Assembly: GCA_913775305.1 (NCBI GenBank)
Contig: CAJYIY010000085.1
Location: 1-48,163, forward strand
Reading direction: 5' to 3'
DNA: 48,163 nt
Origin: an uncultured Erwinia sp.
Lineage (GTDB): Bacteria > Pseudomonadota > Gammaproteobacteria > Enterobacterales > Enterobacteriaceae
The position numbers were made by a program, and so were the translations under genes. The notes below the pieces were generated by a model. It saw nothing but the letters and a program-made list of their open reading frames with translations. It had not been told where the DNA came from and did not search any database. Shown here piece by piece: positions 1-7,966 of the stretch (the first letter of the stretch is position 1; each line of letters begins with the position of its first letter).

Positions 1-903
1 GGTTCAAAAAGTTTTGCCACCGCCTCGAAGCTGTTTGATGTACCAACACGGCGTAGCGCGCTGATGCTCTATACCTGGTGTCGCCACTGCGATGACGTCA
101 TTGACGGGCAGGAGCTGGGGTTTGCCCGCTCTGTACCGGCCGCTGAAAATGCATATCAGCGGCTCGACTGCCTGAAAATGCAGACGCAGCATGCCTTTGA
201 CGGCGCAGAAATGAACGACCCGGCCTTTGCCGCACTGCAGGAAGTGGCCCTTCGCCACAGCATTCCTCCGCATCTGGCTTTTGAACATCTTGAGGGCTTC
301 GCGATGGATGTCCGCGACACCCGCTATGAAACCTTTGATGATACCCTGCGCTACTGCTATCACGTGGCGGGCGTGGTGGGGCTGATGATGGCACGGGTGA
401 TGGGCGTGCGCGATGAGTCGGTCCTGGATCGCGCCTGCGATCTGGGGCTGGCCTTCCAGCTGACCAATATTGCACGCGACATCGTTGAAGATGCCCAGGC
501 GGGGCGCTGCTATCTGCCCGCGCAGTGGCTGGCGGAAGAGGGCATTGCTGCCGATCGCATTGCCGATCCCGCCTGTCGTAAAAACCTGGCCCGGCTGGCG
601 CAGCGGCTGGTGGCGTCGGCTGAACCTTATTACGCCTCCGCACGCGCGGGGCTGCACGATTTACCGCTGCGCAGCGCCTGGGCTATCGCCTCGGCGCACG
701 GCGTCTATCGTGAAATCGGCGTGAAAATCAGCGCGGCGGGTCCCCGAGCCTGGGATACCCGCCAGGGGACGAGCCGGCTGGAGAAGCTCGGGCTGCTGGC
801 AAAGGGGGCTGTGCAGGCCCTCAGTTCTCGCGTTGGGGAGTTGCCGCCTCGTGCGAACGATCTGTGGCAGCGTCCAAGGCCGCCTTCTCCTCACGAGTTC
901 TGA
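1..903 (+). CDS. crtB: Phytoene synthase, 5'-truncated by window edge
   Basis: The frame is open from base 1, so the gene begins outside the window; about 300 residues are visible. CrtB condenses two geranylgeranyl diphosphates to phytoene, the first committed carotenoid step. Both Asp-rich squalene/phytoene synthase motifs are visible: DDVID near the start of the fragment and the DIVED motif about 160 codons in. The C-terminus is a Pro-rich tail ending in PHEF. Its last 83 bp overlap the 3' end of the convergent crtZ, the arrangement usual in Pantoea/Erwinia crt clusters. The rest of the pathway would lie upstream of the window. The family call is secure. Confidence 0.95.
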   Translation, partial: GSKSFATASKLFDVPTRRSALMLYTWCRHCDDVIDGQELGFARSVPAAENAYQRLDCLKMQTQHAFDGAEMNDPAFAALQEVALRHSIPPHLAFEHLEGFAMDVRDTRYETFDDTLRYCYHVAGVVGLMMARVMGVRDESVLDRACDLGLAFQLTNIARDIVEDAQAGRCYLPAQWLAEEGIAADRIADPACRKNLARLAQRLVASAEPYYASARAGLHDLPLRSAWAIASAHGVYREIGVKISAAGPRAWDTRQGTSRLEKLGLLAKGAVQALSSRVGELPPRANDLWQRPRPPSPHEF

Positions 904-1387
904 CGCTGCTGGCATGGGCCTTCTGATTGCGGCTACGTAGCGTCGCCTGTAGCTTTGCCACCGGCGGCGCATAAAGGAATCCGAACGAGACGCAGTCCGC
1001 TTTTCCCCGCACCGCATGATGCAGACGATGTGCCAGATAAAGACGTTTTAAATATCCCCGGCGCGGAATATAGCGGAACGGCCAGCGCTGGTGCACCAGC
1101 CCGTCATGCACCACAAAATAGAGCAGGCCGTACAGCGTTACGCCTGCACCAATCCACTGTAACGGCCAGACGCCCGTTGCGCCGATGGCGATTAGCGTGA
1201 TCGCCACTGCGGCAAACACCACCGCATACAGGTCATTCACTTCGAATCTGCCGCTGCGCGGTTCATGATGCGACAGATGCCAGCCCCATCCCCAGCCGTG
1301 CATGATGTATTTATGCGTCAGCGCGGCGATAACTTCCATGGCGGCGACGGTCGCAAGGACAATCAGAGTGTTCCACAGCACGAGCAT
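821..1387 (-). CDS. crtZ: Beta-carotene 3-hydroxylase
   Basis: A 188-residue membrane di-iron hydroxylase that adds 3-OH groups to beta-carotene rings to give zeaxanthin. The histidine boxes of the fatty-acid-hydroxylase superfamily are visible: HKYIMH, HLSHH, HDGLVH and HRLHH. Hydrophobic segments flank them. I chose the ATG at 1387 because AAGGAG lies 7 bases before it and the protein then starts MLVLWNTLIV as in known CrtZ. The longer frame back to 1504 has no ribosome site and an unrelated N-terminus. The C-terminal tail of about 30 charged residues lies inside the region overlapping crtB. The gene is convergent with crtB. Confidence 0.95.
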   Translation of the reverse strand: MLVLWNTLIVLATVAAMEVIAALTHKYIMHGWGWGWHLSHHEPRSGRFEVNDLYAVVFAAVAITLIAIGATGVWPLQWIGAGVTLYGLLYFVVHDGLVHQRWPFRYIPRRGYLKRLYLAHRLHHAVRGKADCVSFGFLYAPPVAKLQATLRSRNQKAHASSVRTREEKAALDAATDRSHEAATPQREN

Positions 1388-1494
1388 TGTTACTCCTTGT
1401 TGTCCCGGGCAAAGGGGCTGCGATCCGGGAGAGTCTGCTTCGCATAGCGATAGAGCCGGAAGCGTGAATTTTCTGTGAATTTGGATGACTGATG

Positions 1495-1500
1495 AGTATA
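1495..1500 (-). promoter_or_regulatory. Possible crtZ extended -10 promoter
   Basis: Read on the minus strand, TGCTATACT is an extended -10 element about 107 bases before the crtZ start; no good -35 is seen at 17 bases. The region 1388-1689 holds no gene that I can support. It separates crtZ from the end of the upstream PTS operon, which also reads toward crtZ. I saw no convincing terminator there. Confidence 0.35.
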
Positions 1501-1689
1501 GCAAGAGAGTGGGTGATGTGGGATTTGCTGCGCGGTTCGTTTTAAATGCACGGTAAGATTGATGAACGGGGACGACCTCTGCGGCGGCGGGTTTTCACAG
1601 CCTTGCACCTCAGCGCTGTTTTTTGCCTGTCAGCCGCAGAGAACGGGCTCTTTTTGGCAAACGACTTGCTATCGTAAGTGTAAAGAGAG

Positions 1690-2952
1690 TCAGGGCTTCT
1701 CGCTAAAAAACTCGCCAAACTTCACTGCCAGCCAGCCCACTGGGGTCGTGGCACCGCCAACGATATTGGTAATTTCGGACATTCCCTTCGGTACCGGGAT
1801 ATTTGAATTGACCGCTGCCTGGGTATACTCCTTAGAAATATCCGTGCCCACATAAAGAATGCAGCTGACGATCAGCGTGCCGGAAATAAACATGCGAAAC
1901 ATATTCCGCCTGCAGAACGGCGTAATCATCGCCAGCAGGAACATTAGCGAAGCAAGATCGACGAACGGCAGCACGCGGTTGCCGGGCAGAATAACCGACA
2001 GCACTACCGCCATGGGGATCAGCAGCAGACCGGTAGCCAGCACCGACGGCTCACCAATCAATAGTGCGGTATCCATTCCAATATAGAAATCGCGGGTCGG
2101 GAAGCGTGCCTTAAGCTTTGCCTCGGCGGCATCGCGTACAATCAGCAGGCCCTGCACCAAAATTTCGATCATTTTCGGTAGCAGCAGCATGGCGGCAGAA
2201 ACCTTAATTGCCAGCGAAACTGCAGCAGACACGTCATATCCGGCCAGAAACGCCAACAGCAACCCGAGCACAAAGCCCAGCGTCAGAGGCTCACCGAATA
2301 CGCCAAACTTTTTGTTGATTGTTTCTGGATCGAAGTTGATTTTATTGATCAGTGGGATCTTATCGATAATATAATTGACGGCAATACCAAACGGAACATA
2401 GGTTATACAGGTAAGATGAGGAAACGAAATTCCTTTGAGATTATAGTTTTTTTGTAAATAGGGTGCGGTTAGATCTGCCGCTAACAGCGTCAAAATAAAA
2501 ATAGCAAAAGTTATGCTAACGGAAAGCCAGTAGTTACCTGTTCCGGCATAAACCACCGATCCCATTATCAGGAATATCCAGTAATTAAAGATATCAATAT
2601 TTACTGTACGAGTGAGTTTCAGCAGTAACATCACCAGGTTAATAAGAATAAAGCCGATCACCACCGGCAGCATCAGTGGCGATCCCCAGCCAATGGTGGA
2701 GGCGGTCGGCCATCCGGTATCGACCACCGTCAGATGCAGACCGATGCGCTCTACCATCGCCTGCGAAGCCGGGCCAAGGTTAGTCAGCAGCAGGCTAATT
2801 ACCAGGCCAACTCCTTCAAAGCCGATGCCGACCAGCATGCCGGCTTTAAATGCCGTGCCGATTTTTACCCCAAAGCACAGAGCAATAATAAAGAATATTA
2901 TGGGCATCATAACCGATGCCCCCAGACTGATAATGCTGTTAATAATATCCAT
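1690..2952 (-). CDS. PTS galactitol-type IIC membrane component
   Basis: A 420-residue multi-pass membrane protein resembling GatC-type EIIC: N-terminal MDIINSIISLGASVMMPI, many Gly-rich hydrophobic helices, and a GEPSVLATGLLLIP segment around residue 300. It would carry a polyol or sugar through the inner membrane while the PTS phosphorylates it. It is the last gene of the minus-strand operon that starts with the aldolase at 7732. The ribosome site GAGGAGTCACT precedes the ATG. No EIIA or EIIB gene is present in the window, so phosphoryl-transfer partners must be encoded elsewhere. The substrate cannot be read from the sequence; galactitol is only the family name. Confidence 0.85.
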   Translation of the reverse strand: MDIINSIISLGASVMMPIIFFIIALCFGVKIGTAFKAGMLVGIGFEGVGLVISLLLTNLGPASQAMVERIGLHLTVVDTGWPTASTIGWGSPLMLPVVIGFILINLVMLLLKLTRTVNIDIFNYWIFLIMGSVVYAGTGNYWLSVSITFAIFILTLLAADLTAPYLQKNYNLKGISFPHLTCITYVPFGIAVNYIIDKIPLINKINFDPETINKKFGVFGEPLTLGFVLGLLLAFLAGYDVSAAVSLAIKVSAAMLLLPKMIEILVQGLLIVRDAAEAKLKARFPTRDFYIGMDTALLIGEPSVLATGLLLIPMAVVLSVILPGNRVLPFVDLASLMFLLAMITPFCRRNMFRMFISGTLIVSCILYVGTDISKEYTQAAVNSNIPVPKGMSEITNIVGGATTPVGWLAVKFGEFFSEKP

Positions 2953-3033
2953 AGTGACTCCTCAAAAAAGGCAGACCCGCTGGGCGCTATCATTATCGCG
3001 CCCAGGGTGGATTAACCTTATTTAGTAGCTTGA

Positions 3034-4029
3034 TTATCTGAGTTTCTTAAGCAGGATCTCAGAAAACAGTTTGGGTGAGTTGCTGAAAGCATCAACAGTA
3101 CTGCCGGCGATATGCGGCGTAATCGTAACGTTATCCAGCGCATAAAAGTCGCTGTCATCCGGCAACGGTTCGTCATCAAAAGTATCCAGTGCGGCACCCA
3201 TAATTTTTCGCGCCTTTAAAGCCGCGATTAAGTCTGCCTCATGAATTAACCCGGAACGCGCAGTATTCACGATAATCGCCCCGGGCTTCATCAGGGCGAA
3301 GTGGTGAGCATTGATCAGGTTTTCAGTCTCTGGCGTCAGTCGCGCGTGAAGCGACACTACGTCGGCGCGTGCTACCAGTTCGTCCAGCGAATTCACCTTT
3401 TCATACCGATTGTGTTCGGCCACGTATTTGTCATAAAAGATAATCTTCGTGCCAAAACCAGTAAGAAAGCCGGCCACCAGTTGCGCAATGTGTCCCAGCC
3501 CCACCAGGCCCACTATCTTACCGCCCAGCTCTGGAATAGCACGGTCGTTGGGGCTGTTCCTGCGCCAGAGTTTTTCGCGCAACGCATCGTGCGATCGGGC
3601 TATATTACGCATTTCCGCCAGAATCATGCCGACGGTAAACTCCGCCACACTGCGGGCGTTGCGTCCGGGAGTATTGAGCACCTCAATACCGCGTGCTTCT
3701 GCCGCCTGCTGATTGACGTTCTCCACACCGCCGCGAAGCACCCCAACAACTTTCAGCTTCGGCAGCCTCGCCAGTACCGCCACATTGACCGGGGCGAACT
3801 GGGTGATCAGAATTTCCGTCTCTTCTGCGCCCTGTAGCAGCGTTTCCGGCAGCGTGACTGCCTCGGCACCCTGCTGCTCAACCAGCAGATTGTCCTCCTG
3901 TAATTTCTCAATGGATGCATGCGACCATTCGCGCACTTCAACCTCAATACCCTGTTCTCTCAGTGCTTTCAGCCCTGCATTCATCATCGCTGTGTTGATA
4001 AACAGATCGGCTATTGCCAGACATTTCAT
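3034..4029 (-). CDS. D-isomer 2-hydroxyacid dehydrogenase (PGDH-like)
   Basis: A 331-residue NAD-dependent dehydrogenase. The Rossmann motif GLVGLGHIAQLVA is near residue 165. The catalytic Arg lies in NTARSGLIHEADL, the Glu in DTFDDEPLP, and the His in ITPHIAG near the C-terminus. There is no ACT regulatory domain, so serine-pathway feedback is unlikely and a catabolic role with a sugar-derived 2-hydroxyacid or 2-ketoacid fits better. It starts at an ATG behind GGAGGAGCACG. It sits between the SDR and the PTS IIC gene, all co-directional with short gaps. The true substrate is unknown. Confidence 0.85.
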   Translation of the reverse strand: MKCLAIADLFINTAMMNAGLKALREQGIEVEVREWSHASIEKLQEDNLLVEQQGAEAVTLPETLLQGAEETEILITQFAPVNVAVLARLPKLKVVGVLRGGVENVNQQAAEARGIEVLNTPGRNARSVAEFTVGMILAEMRNIARSHDALREKLWRRNSPNDRAIPELGGKIVGLVGLGHIAQLVAGFLTGFGTKIIFYDKYVAEHNRYEKVNSLDELVARADVVSLHARLTPETENLINAHHFALMKPGAIIVNTARSGLIHEADLIAALKARKIMGAALDTFDDEPLPDDSDFYALDNVTITPHIAGSTVDAFSNSPKLFSEILLKKLR

Positions 4030-4044
4030 CGTGCTCCTCCAGAG

Positions 4045-4806
4045 TTAACGCATCAACATACCGCCGGTGACGTCCAGGGTTGCTCCCGTCATGTAGCGGG
4101 TCTTGGGAGAAACCATAAACAAACCGATGTCGGCTATTTCATCAGGCCGGGCCACCCGACCTACCGGAATACGGCTGACGTAGTAGTCAGGGGCCAGCTC
4201 AACGTTCTGACGGATCATCTCGGTATCCATCAGACCAACGGCCAGGTTGTTTACGTTGATATTTTTGCTGGCGACTTCCCGCGCCAGCGAGATAGCAAAG
4301 GCCACCAGTCCAGCTTTGCTGGCCGCATAATGCGCGTGGCCGGTGGTGGAACCGTGGAATGCCGCCTGTGAGGTGATATTCAGAATGCTGGCCGCCTGCT
4401 GCCGCTGAAGGCAATGATTTACAAACAGCTGGCTTAAATGGAAGACCGCTTTCAGGTTAACGTTCATCACCCGATCCCAGTCTTGCGGGTCGATCTCGGT
4501 CACGTAACCGCTCAGCCAGATCCCGGCGTTGTTGATCAGTATGTCAGCGTTACCCAGTGTCTCGATGCAGGTGTTGAACAACCGTTCACGGCTCTGTGGG
4601 TCGGCGAGGTCGGTTTTTACCGCCAGGATTTTAACGTCGCTGGTTGCCCTGACTGTTTCAACCAGTTGCGTTGCGGCCTCTTCGTGGCGCATATAGGTGA
4701 AGCAGACGTTCACGCCCTCTTTTGCCAGCGTCAGCACAAATGCTTTGCCCAGCCCGGTTGCGCCGCCAGTCACGATGGCCGTGCGGTTTGTTAAATTCAG
4801 ATCCAT
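4045..4806 (-). CDS. SDR-family NAD(P)-dependent oxidoreductase
   Basis: A 253-residue classical short-chain dehydrogenase: TGGATGLG cofactor motif near residue 15, NNAG near 90, catalytic Ser in NITSQAAF, and YAASK with the active-site Tyr/Lys around 155-159. The C-terminal TGATLDVTGGM is typical of the FabG/sorbitol-6-phosphate dehydrogenase group. I chose the ATG at 4806 because GAGGACACT precedes it; the longer frame up to 4980 runs into the kinase gene and has no family similarity. In this operon it probably oxidises a polyol or reduces a keto-sugar. Substrate unknown. Confidence 0.88.
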   Translation of the reverse strand: MDLNLTNRTAIVTGGATGLGKAFVLTLAKEGVNVCFTYMRHEEAATQLVETVRATSDVKILAVKTDLADPQSRERLFNTCIETLGNADILINNAGIWLSGYVTEIDPQDWDRVMNVNLKAVFHLSQLFVNHCLQRQQAASILNITSQAAFHGSTTGHAHYAASKAGLVAFAISLAREVASKNINVNNLAVGLMDTEMIRQNVELAPDYYVSRIPVGRVARPDEIADIGLFMVSPKTRYMTGATLDVTGGMLMR

Positions 4807-4816
4807 AGTGTCCTCA

Positions 4817-6355
4817 TTAATGCGTGATGTAGTTGCTACAGCTTTTCCACGGGGATTGCATTTCGGATAACAGATCTTTGTACAGGTGATATTTACCCTG
4901 ATAGACCTGCCGCATTGCGGGGTCAGGTGTGACGGTACGCGAGACGTGAACCATCTCATTGGCGGCGGCAAACATGTCATCGTACCAGCCGATCATGACG
5001 GCGGCGGTCATGGCTGTGCCGAGGGTGCCGTGCTCTTTCACATCAACGATCTCCAGCGTGCACTGGAAGATATCGGCGAATATCTTGAGCCAGGCCTCGG
5101 AGTGAGTAACGCCGCCTGCGATGCGCACGGTGTTGCCGAGCTGCGGATTAATGTGGCGCAGGCGTTCGGTGTGACAAAGATGGCTAAAGGCTACGCCTTC
5201 GTAGATAGCCCGCAGGAAATGGGCTTTCTTATGGAAACTGTTCACTCCGATGAAACCCGCGGAGGCATCTGGAATGGTGTTGGAGCCGAATACAAAGGGG
5301 AAGAACAGCAAATGGCTTTCCTCCGGTGTGGTGGAGTCAACCAGCCTATTGCAGAGATCGTAAACTGACCTTCCCTGAACCGCTGACGTTTCTCTGTCGC
5401 TCTCCATAAAGTTGTTAATAAACCATTCGAGATTACTGGCAGATGTCGGGCTGGCTTCGGTGATCAACCATTTTCCCGCGATGGGGTAGATCGAAGTCAT
5501 AAAGAGATCGCGGTCGATCACCGGGCTGTCGGTGACGTACTCGTTGATGCTCCAGGTGCCGGTCACGATCGCCAGCTTATTGAGGCTATGAATACCGGAG
5601 GCGACGGAAGAAGCGGAGATATCAAACACGCCGCCGGAGACCGGCGTACCGGCACAAAGCCCGGTCAGCTGAGCGACCTCATCAGTTATGGTGCCGCAGC
5701 ATTCGGTGGAGAAGCGGATCGGCGGCAGCTTGTTGCGGAGATCGCCCAGCCCCCACCATGCCAGTAGCGGATCGTCATAGTCACGATCGCGAACGCTGAT
5801 TAGATTGGTGCCGGAAATATCGGTCAGTTCCAGGCTGGCCTCGCCAGTCAGCCAGAAACGGATCAGATCCTTCACCATAAAGATGTAGCGCGTTTTGTGT
5901 AGTGACTCCGGCTCGTGATCCTTCAGCCACGCCAGCAGGGCGACGGGTTGCCCGGCCCAAATCGACTGCATGGTTTTCGGCAGGATCTCGGAGATAAATT
6001 CCGGTGAGCTCTGCCACTTTTCAACGTAGGCTTTAGCCCGACTATCCGTGGATATGATGCCGTTACGCACCGGTTTTCCGGCCTGGTCCACCAGATACAG
6101 TCCGTTGCCGTGGCCGGTAACCGCAATGCCTTTGATCTGGCTGGCGTCGATCCCCGATTGTGCCACCGCCTGTTGGATTACCGAGACGTTGGCGGCCCAC
6201 AGCTCGTTTATATCGCGTTCGGTATGATGCTCTTTGGGCGTCAGCATCTGCGTGGACTTTGACGCAAGAGCGATGACGTTGCCAGCACGATCGTAGATCG
6301 CGGCCTTGGTAACGGTGCCACCATTATCTATGCCCATAACAAATTCATTGTTCAT
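4817..6355 (-). CDS. FGGY-family carbohydrate kinase (xylulose-kinase-like)
   Basis: A 512-residue ATP-dependent sugar kinase. The N-terminal phosphate loop reads GIDNGGTVTKAAIYD, and AERD-type and GHGNGLYLVD segments follow as in L-xylulose and other pentulose kinases. The C-terminal FGGY_C domain contains RIAGGVTHSEAWLKIFADI, with the adenosine-binding GG. It starts at ATG 6355 inside the last codons of the antiterminator gene (11-bp overlap), so translation is probably coupled. With the downstream SDR and upstream aldolase it suggests a route of polyol to ketose, ketose phosphate, then aldol cleavage. The substrate is not determined. Confidence 0.88.
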   Translation of the reverse strand: MNNEFVMGIDNGGTVTKAAIYDRAGNVIALASKSTQMLTPKEHHTERDINELWAANVSVIQQAVAQSGIDASQIKGIAVTGHGNGLYLVDQAGKPVRNGIISTDSRAKAYVEKWQSSPEFISEILPKTMQSIWAGQPVALLAWLKDHEPESLHKTRYIFMVKDLIRFWLTGEASLELTDISGTNLISVRDRDYDDPLLAWWGLGDLRNKLPPIRFSTECCGTITDEVAQLTGLCAGTPVSGGVFDISASSVASGIHSLNKLAIVTGTWSINEYVTDSPVIDRDLFMTSIYPIAGKWLITEASPTSASNLEWFINNFMESDRETSAVQGRSVYDLCNRLVDSTTPEESHLLFFPFVFGSNTIPDASAGFIGVNSFHKKAHFLRAIYEGVAFSHLCHTERLRHINPQLGNTVRIAGGVTHSEAWLKIFADIFQCTLEIVDVKEHGTLGTAMTAAVMIGWYDDMFAAANEMVHVSRTVTPDPAMRQVYQGKYHLYKDLLSEMQSPWKSCSNYITH

Positions 6356-6926
6356 AACCGAGGACTCCTGTTGATGACCACAAACCAGGCTCGCTGGTAG
6401 TGATGCCTTTAAATCCGGCGTGGAATATTTTCTCTACAAGGTATTTCCGCTTAACGAATCCCCCGGCGATGAATATCACATCAAAGCCTTTTAAATTCCG
6501 GCTAATCAATTCCAGGCACTGACAGGCGTATTCAGCAGGTAAGATTTCAATTGCGTCCGGTGGATTGTGCTTAATGATATCCATGGAGTGATCCAGCGAT
6601 CGTGAATCAATCAGTAGCACCCGGAATATAGTCAGTAACCCTTCTTTTTTGGCATAGCGCAGGGCCGTGAGGTTAGAAGAAATAACACCATCAACCTTGT
6701 AATAACTTTTGAGCAGGCTGATTCCTTCCTGATCGGGTCTGAATCCACCGAGTAGTTCGAGGTGAATTAATACTTTTTTTCCTGCCTGATGGCATTTGCC
6801 AATTAAAGACTGGAGATTGCCTATATTGGCTTCAGACAGCAGCACATATTCAGACGGACAGGCTAAAGCCTTATCAAAATTTTTATATTTTCTTACTGAA
6901 GGAATAATGGTGTTATTCAAAAGCAT
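6345..6926 (-). CDS. GlpP-family antiterminator regulatory protein
   Basis: A 193-residue protein matching the glycerol-3-phosphate-responsive antiterminator family (GlpP type, PF04309). It shows VLIHLELLGGF near residue 55, KVDGVISSN near 80, FRVLLIDSRSLD near 105, PDAIEILPAE near 125 and FIAGGF near 153, on a TIM-barrel-like pattern. Family members bind a phosphorylated metabolite and prevent termination in a leader RNA. Here it is the second gene of an operon whose leader carries a strong intrinsic terminator (7751-7789), exactly where such a protein would act. The ligand is probably a phosphorylated pathway intermediate (inference). The start is an ATG with GGGA 6 bases upstream. Confidence 0.85.
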   Translation of the reverse strand: MLLNNTIIPSVRKYKNFDKALACPSEYVLLSEANIGNLQSLIGKCHQAGKKVLIHLELLGGFRPDQEGISLLKSYYKVDGVISSNLTALRYAKKEGLLTIFRVLLIDSRSLDHSMDIIKHNPPDAIEILPAEYACQCLELISRNLKGFDVIFIAGGFVKRKYLVEKIFHAGFKGITTSEPGLWSSTGVLGYEQ

Positions 6927-6940
6927 AATAATTCCCGTTG

Positions 6941-7732
6941 TTATTTTGTCATATAAAGGCTGTATGCATCTTCCGCCGTGGCGTTTTCATGAATGATGGC
7001 ATTCAGTCCTGCAACAACTTTTGCTGGCTGCGGGTCCTGGGTGATATTGCGGCCCACCGCCACGCCTTTTGCCCCAGCCTGCATGCAGTGCTGGACAAAC
7101 TTAAAGTAGCCGTCAATGCCGGTTTTGGGTCCGCCGAGTGCCAGAACGGGTACACCTGCCGATTCCACAATAAGGTGATCGTCGGCGGTGCCGCTGAAGC
7201 GGGTTTTCACGATGTCTGCACCCAGCTCTACCGCTGCACGGGCTGAAGCGGCAATGGCCAACGGGTTGTTAGAATCCTCACTGGTAACGGCATAACCGAA
7301 GGGTAGGGATTCGACAATCAACGGCACATTCCAGCGATCCGCCGCCTGCGCCAGTTGCATCGCCATAAGATGGGTTTTCTCTTCGTTAAACGCGCCGGGA
7401 AAGGTCATGCAAACCACGCCGTCAGCACCTGTTTTTAGCGCATCTTCAACCGAGAATACGGGTATGGTATCGGGCACGCTGCTATCAAAAATGCTTACCG
7501 TGCTGTCGACACGTAATACCACCGGTACGCGTTCGAACGCGTGGCGGTAATTTTTCAGCATGCCGTAAGTGACCAGCGCACAGTCCAGTCCCTCACAGAT
7601 TAAAGCGGGTAGTTGATTAATCGTATTATCAATACCGGCCGTTTTGGTGGAAAAATGATAGCCATCCAGCGCCAGGGTTACGGATTTACCATCGCTGGCA
7701 AAAATTTTTGCAAGGCGTCGTTCTTTAGACAT
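6941..7732 (-). CDS. Class I aldolase, DeoC/LsrF/FbaB type
   Basis: A 263-residue TIM-barrel Schiff-base aldolase. LALDGYH lies near the N-terminus, and GADGVVCMTFPG, PLIVESLPFGY and GADIVKTRFSG follow; the Lys in the last motif is the likely Schiff-base residue. PVLALGGPKT and AGAKGVAVGRNI form the phosphate-binding loops at the C-terminal end. The nearest families are LsrF and DhnA-type aldolases acting on phosphorylated ketoses. The start is the ATG at 7732 behind TGAGGAGTGACT; an upstream GTG at 7738 lies inside that ribosome site. It is the first gene of the operon, directly after the leader terminator. Confidence 0.85.
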   Translation of the reverse strand: MSKERRLAKIFASDGKSVTLALDGYHFSTKTAGIDNTINQLPALICEGLDCALVTYGMLKNYRHAFERVPVVLRVDSTVSIFDSSVPDTIPVFSVEDALKTGADGVVCMTFPGAFNEEKTHLMAMQLAQAADRWNVPLIVESLPFGYAVTSEDSNNPLAIAASARAAVELGADIVKTRFSGTADDHLIVESAGVPVLALGGPKTGIDGYFKFVQHCMQAGAKGVAVGRNITQDPQPAKVVAGLNAIIHENATAEDAYSLYMTK

Positions 7733-7750
7733 AGTCACTCCTCAGATATA

Positions 7751-7789
7751 AAAAAAAGCCCTCAGAGACTGAGCGTCTCTGAGGGCTTT
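7751..7789 (-). terminator. Leader terminator of the antiterminator-controlled operon
   Basis: A perfect 15-bp stem (7755-7769 with 7775-7789) with a 5-nt loop is followed, on the minus strand, by seven or more T. It ends about 20 bases before the first gene's start codon, so without antitermination most transcripts should stop before the aldolase gene. The operon's second gene encodes a GlpP-family antiterminator, which makes a regulatory leader the natural reading rather than a terminator of some other gene. Confidence 0.9.
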
Positions 7790-7807
7790 CCGATCACTGA
7801 CCCTTAT

Positions 7808-7836
7808 GATAATGGTTTGGCAGCCAAAGCATTATC
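7808..7836 (-). promoter_or_regulatory. 29-nt dyad in operon leader
   Basis: Near-perfect inverted repeat: 14 arm positions with one mismatch (outer arms GATAATG/CATTATC, inner arms TTTGGC/GCCAAA). It lies 18 bases before the leader terminator in the direction of transcription. In RNA it forms a separate hairpin and is a candidate binding site for the GlpP-like protein; as DNA it could be a repressor operator. A second symmetric element, two ATTTAAAT boxes 4 bases apart (7865-7884), lies further upstream. Confidence 0.6.
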
Positions 7837-7950
7837 AAATAAATTATCTGGCTTATGGGGAAGGATTTAAATGATGATTTAAATACGTTCCCGACCTGAA
7901 TAAATAACTATCACGGACAGCGCAGATGCGTCCAGTCTGATGATATAATT

Positions 7951-7966
7951 TGTGATAACTGTCACA
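7951..7966 (-). promoter_or_regulatory. Consensus CRP-cAMP site
   Basis: TGTGA-N6-TCACA with both half-sites exact. It lies about 220 bases before the aldolase gene and 115 bases upstream of the leader dyad. Its placement suits catabolite activation of the minus-strand sugar operon. I could not fix the -10 element with confidence; a weak GATAGT lies at about the class I distance. Confidence 0.8.

Noticed and set aside
4807..4980. 58-residue N-terminal extension of the SDR
   Set aside because: It overlaps the kinase 3' end, and a good ribosome site precedes the ATG at 4806.
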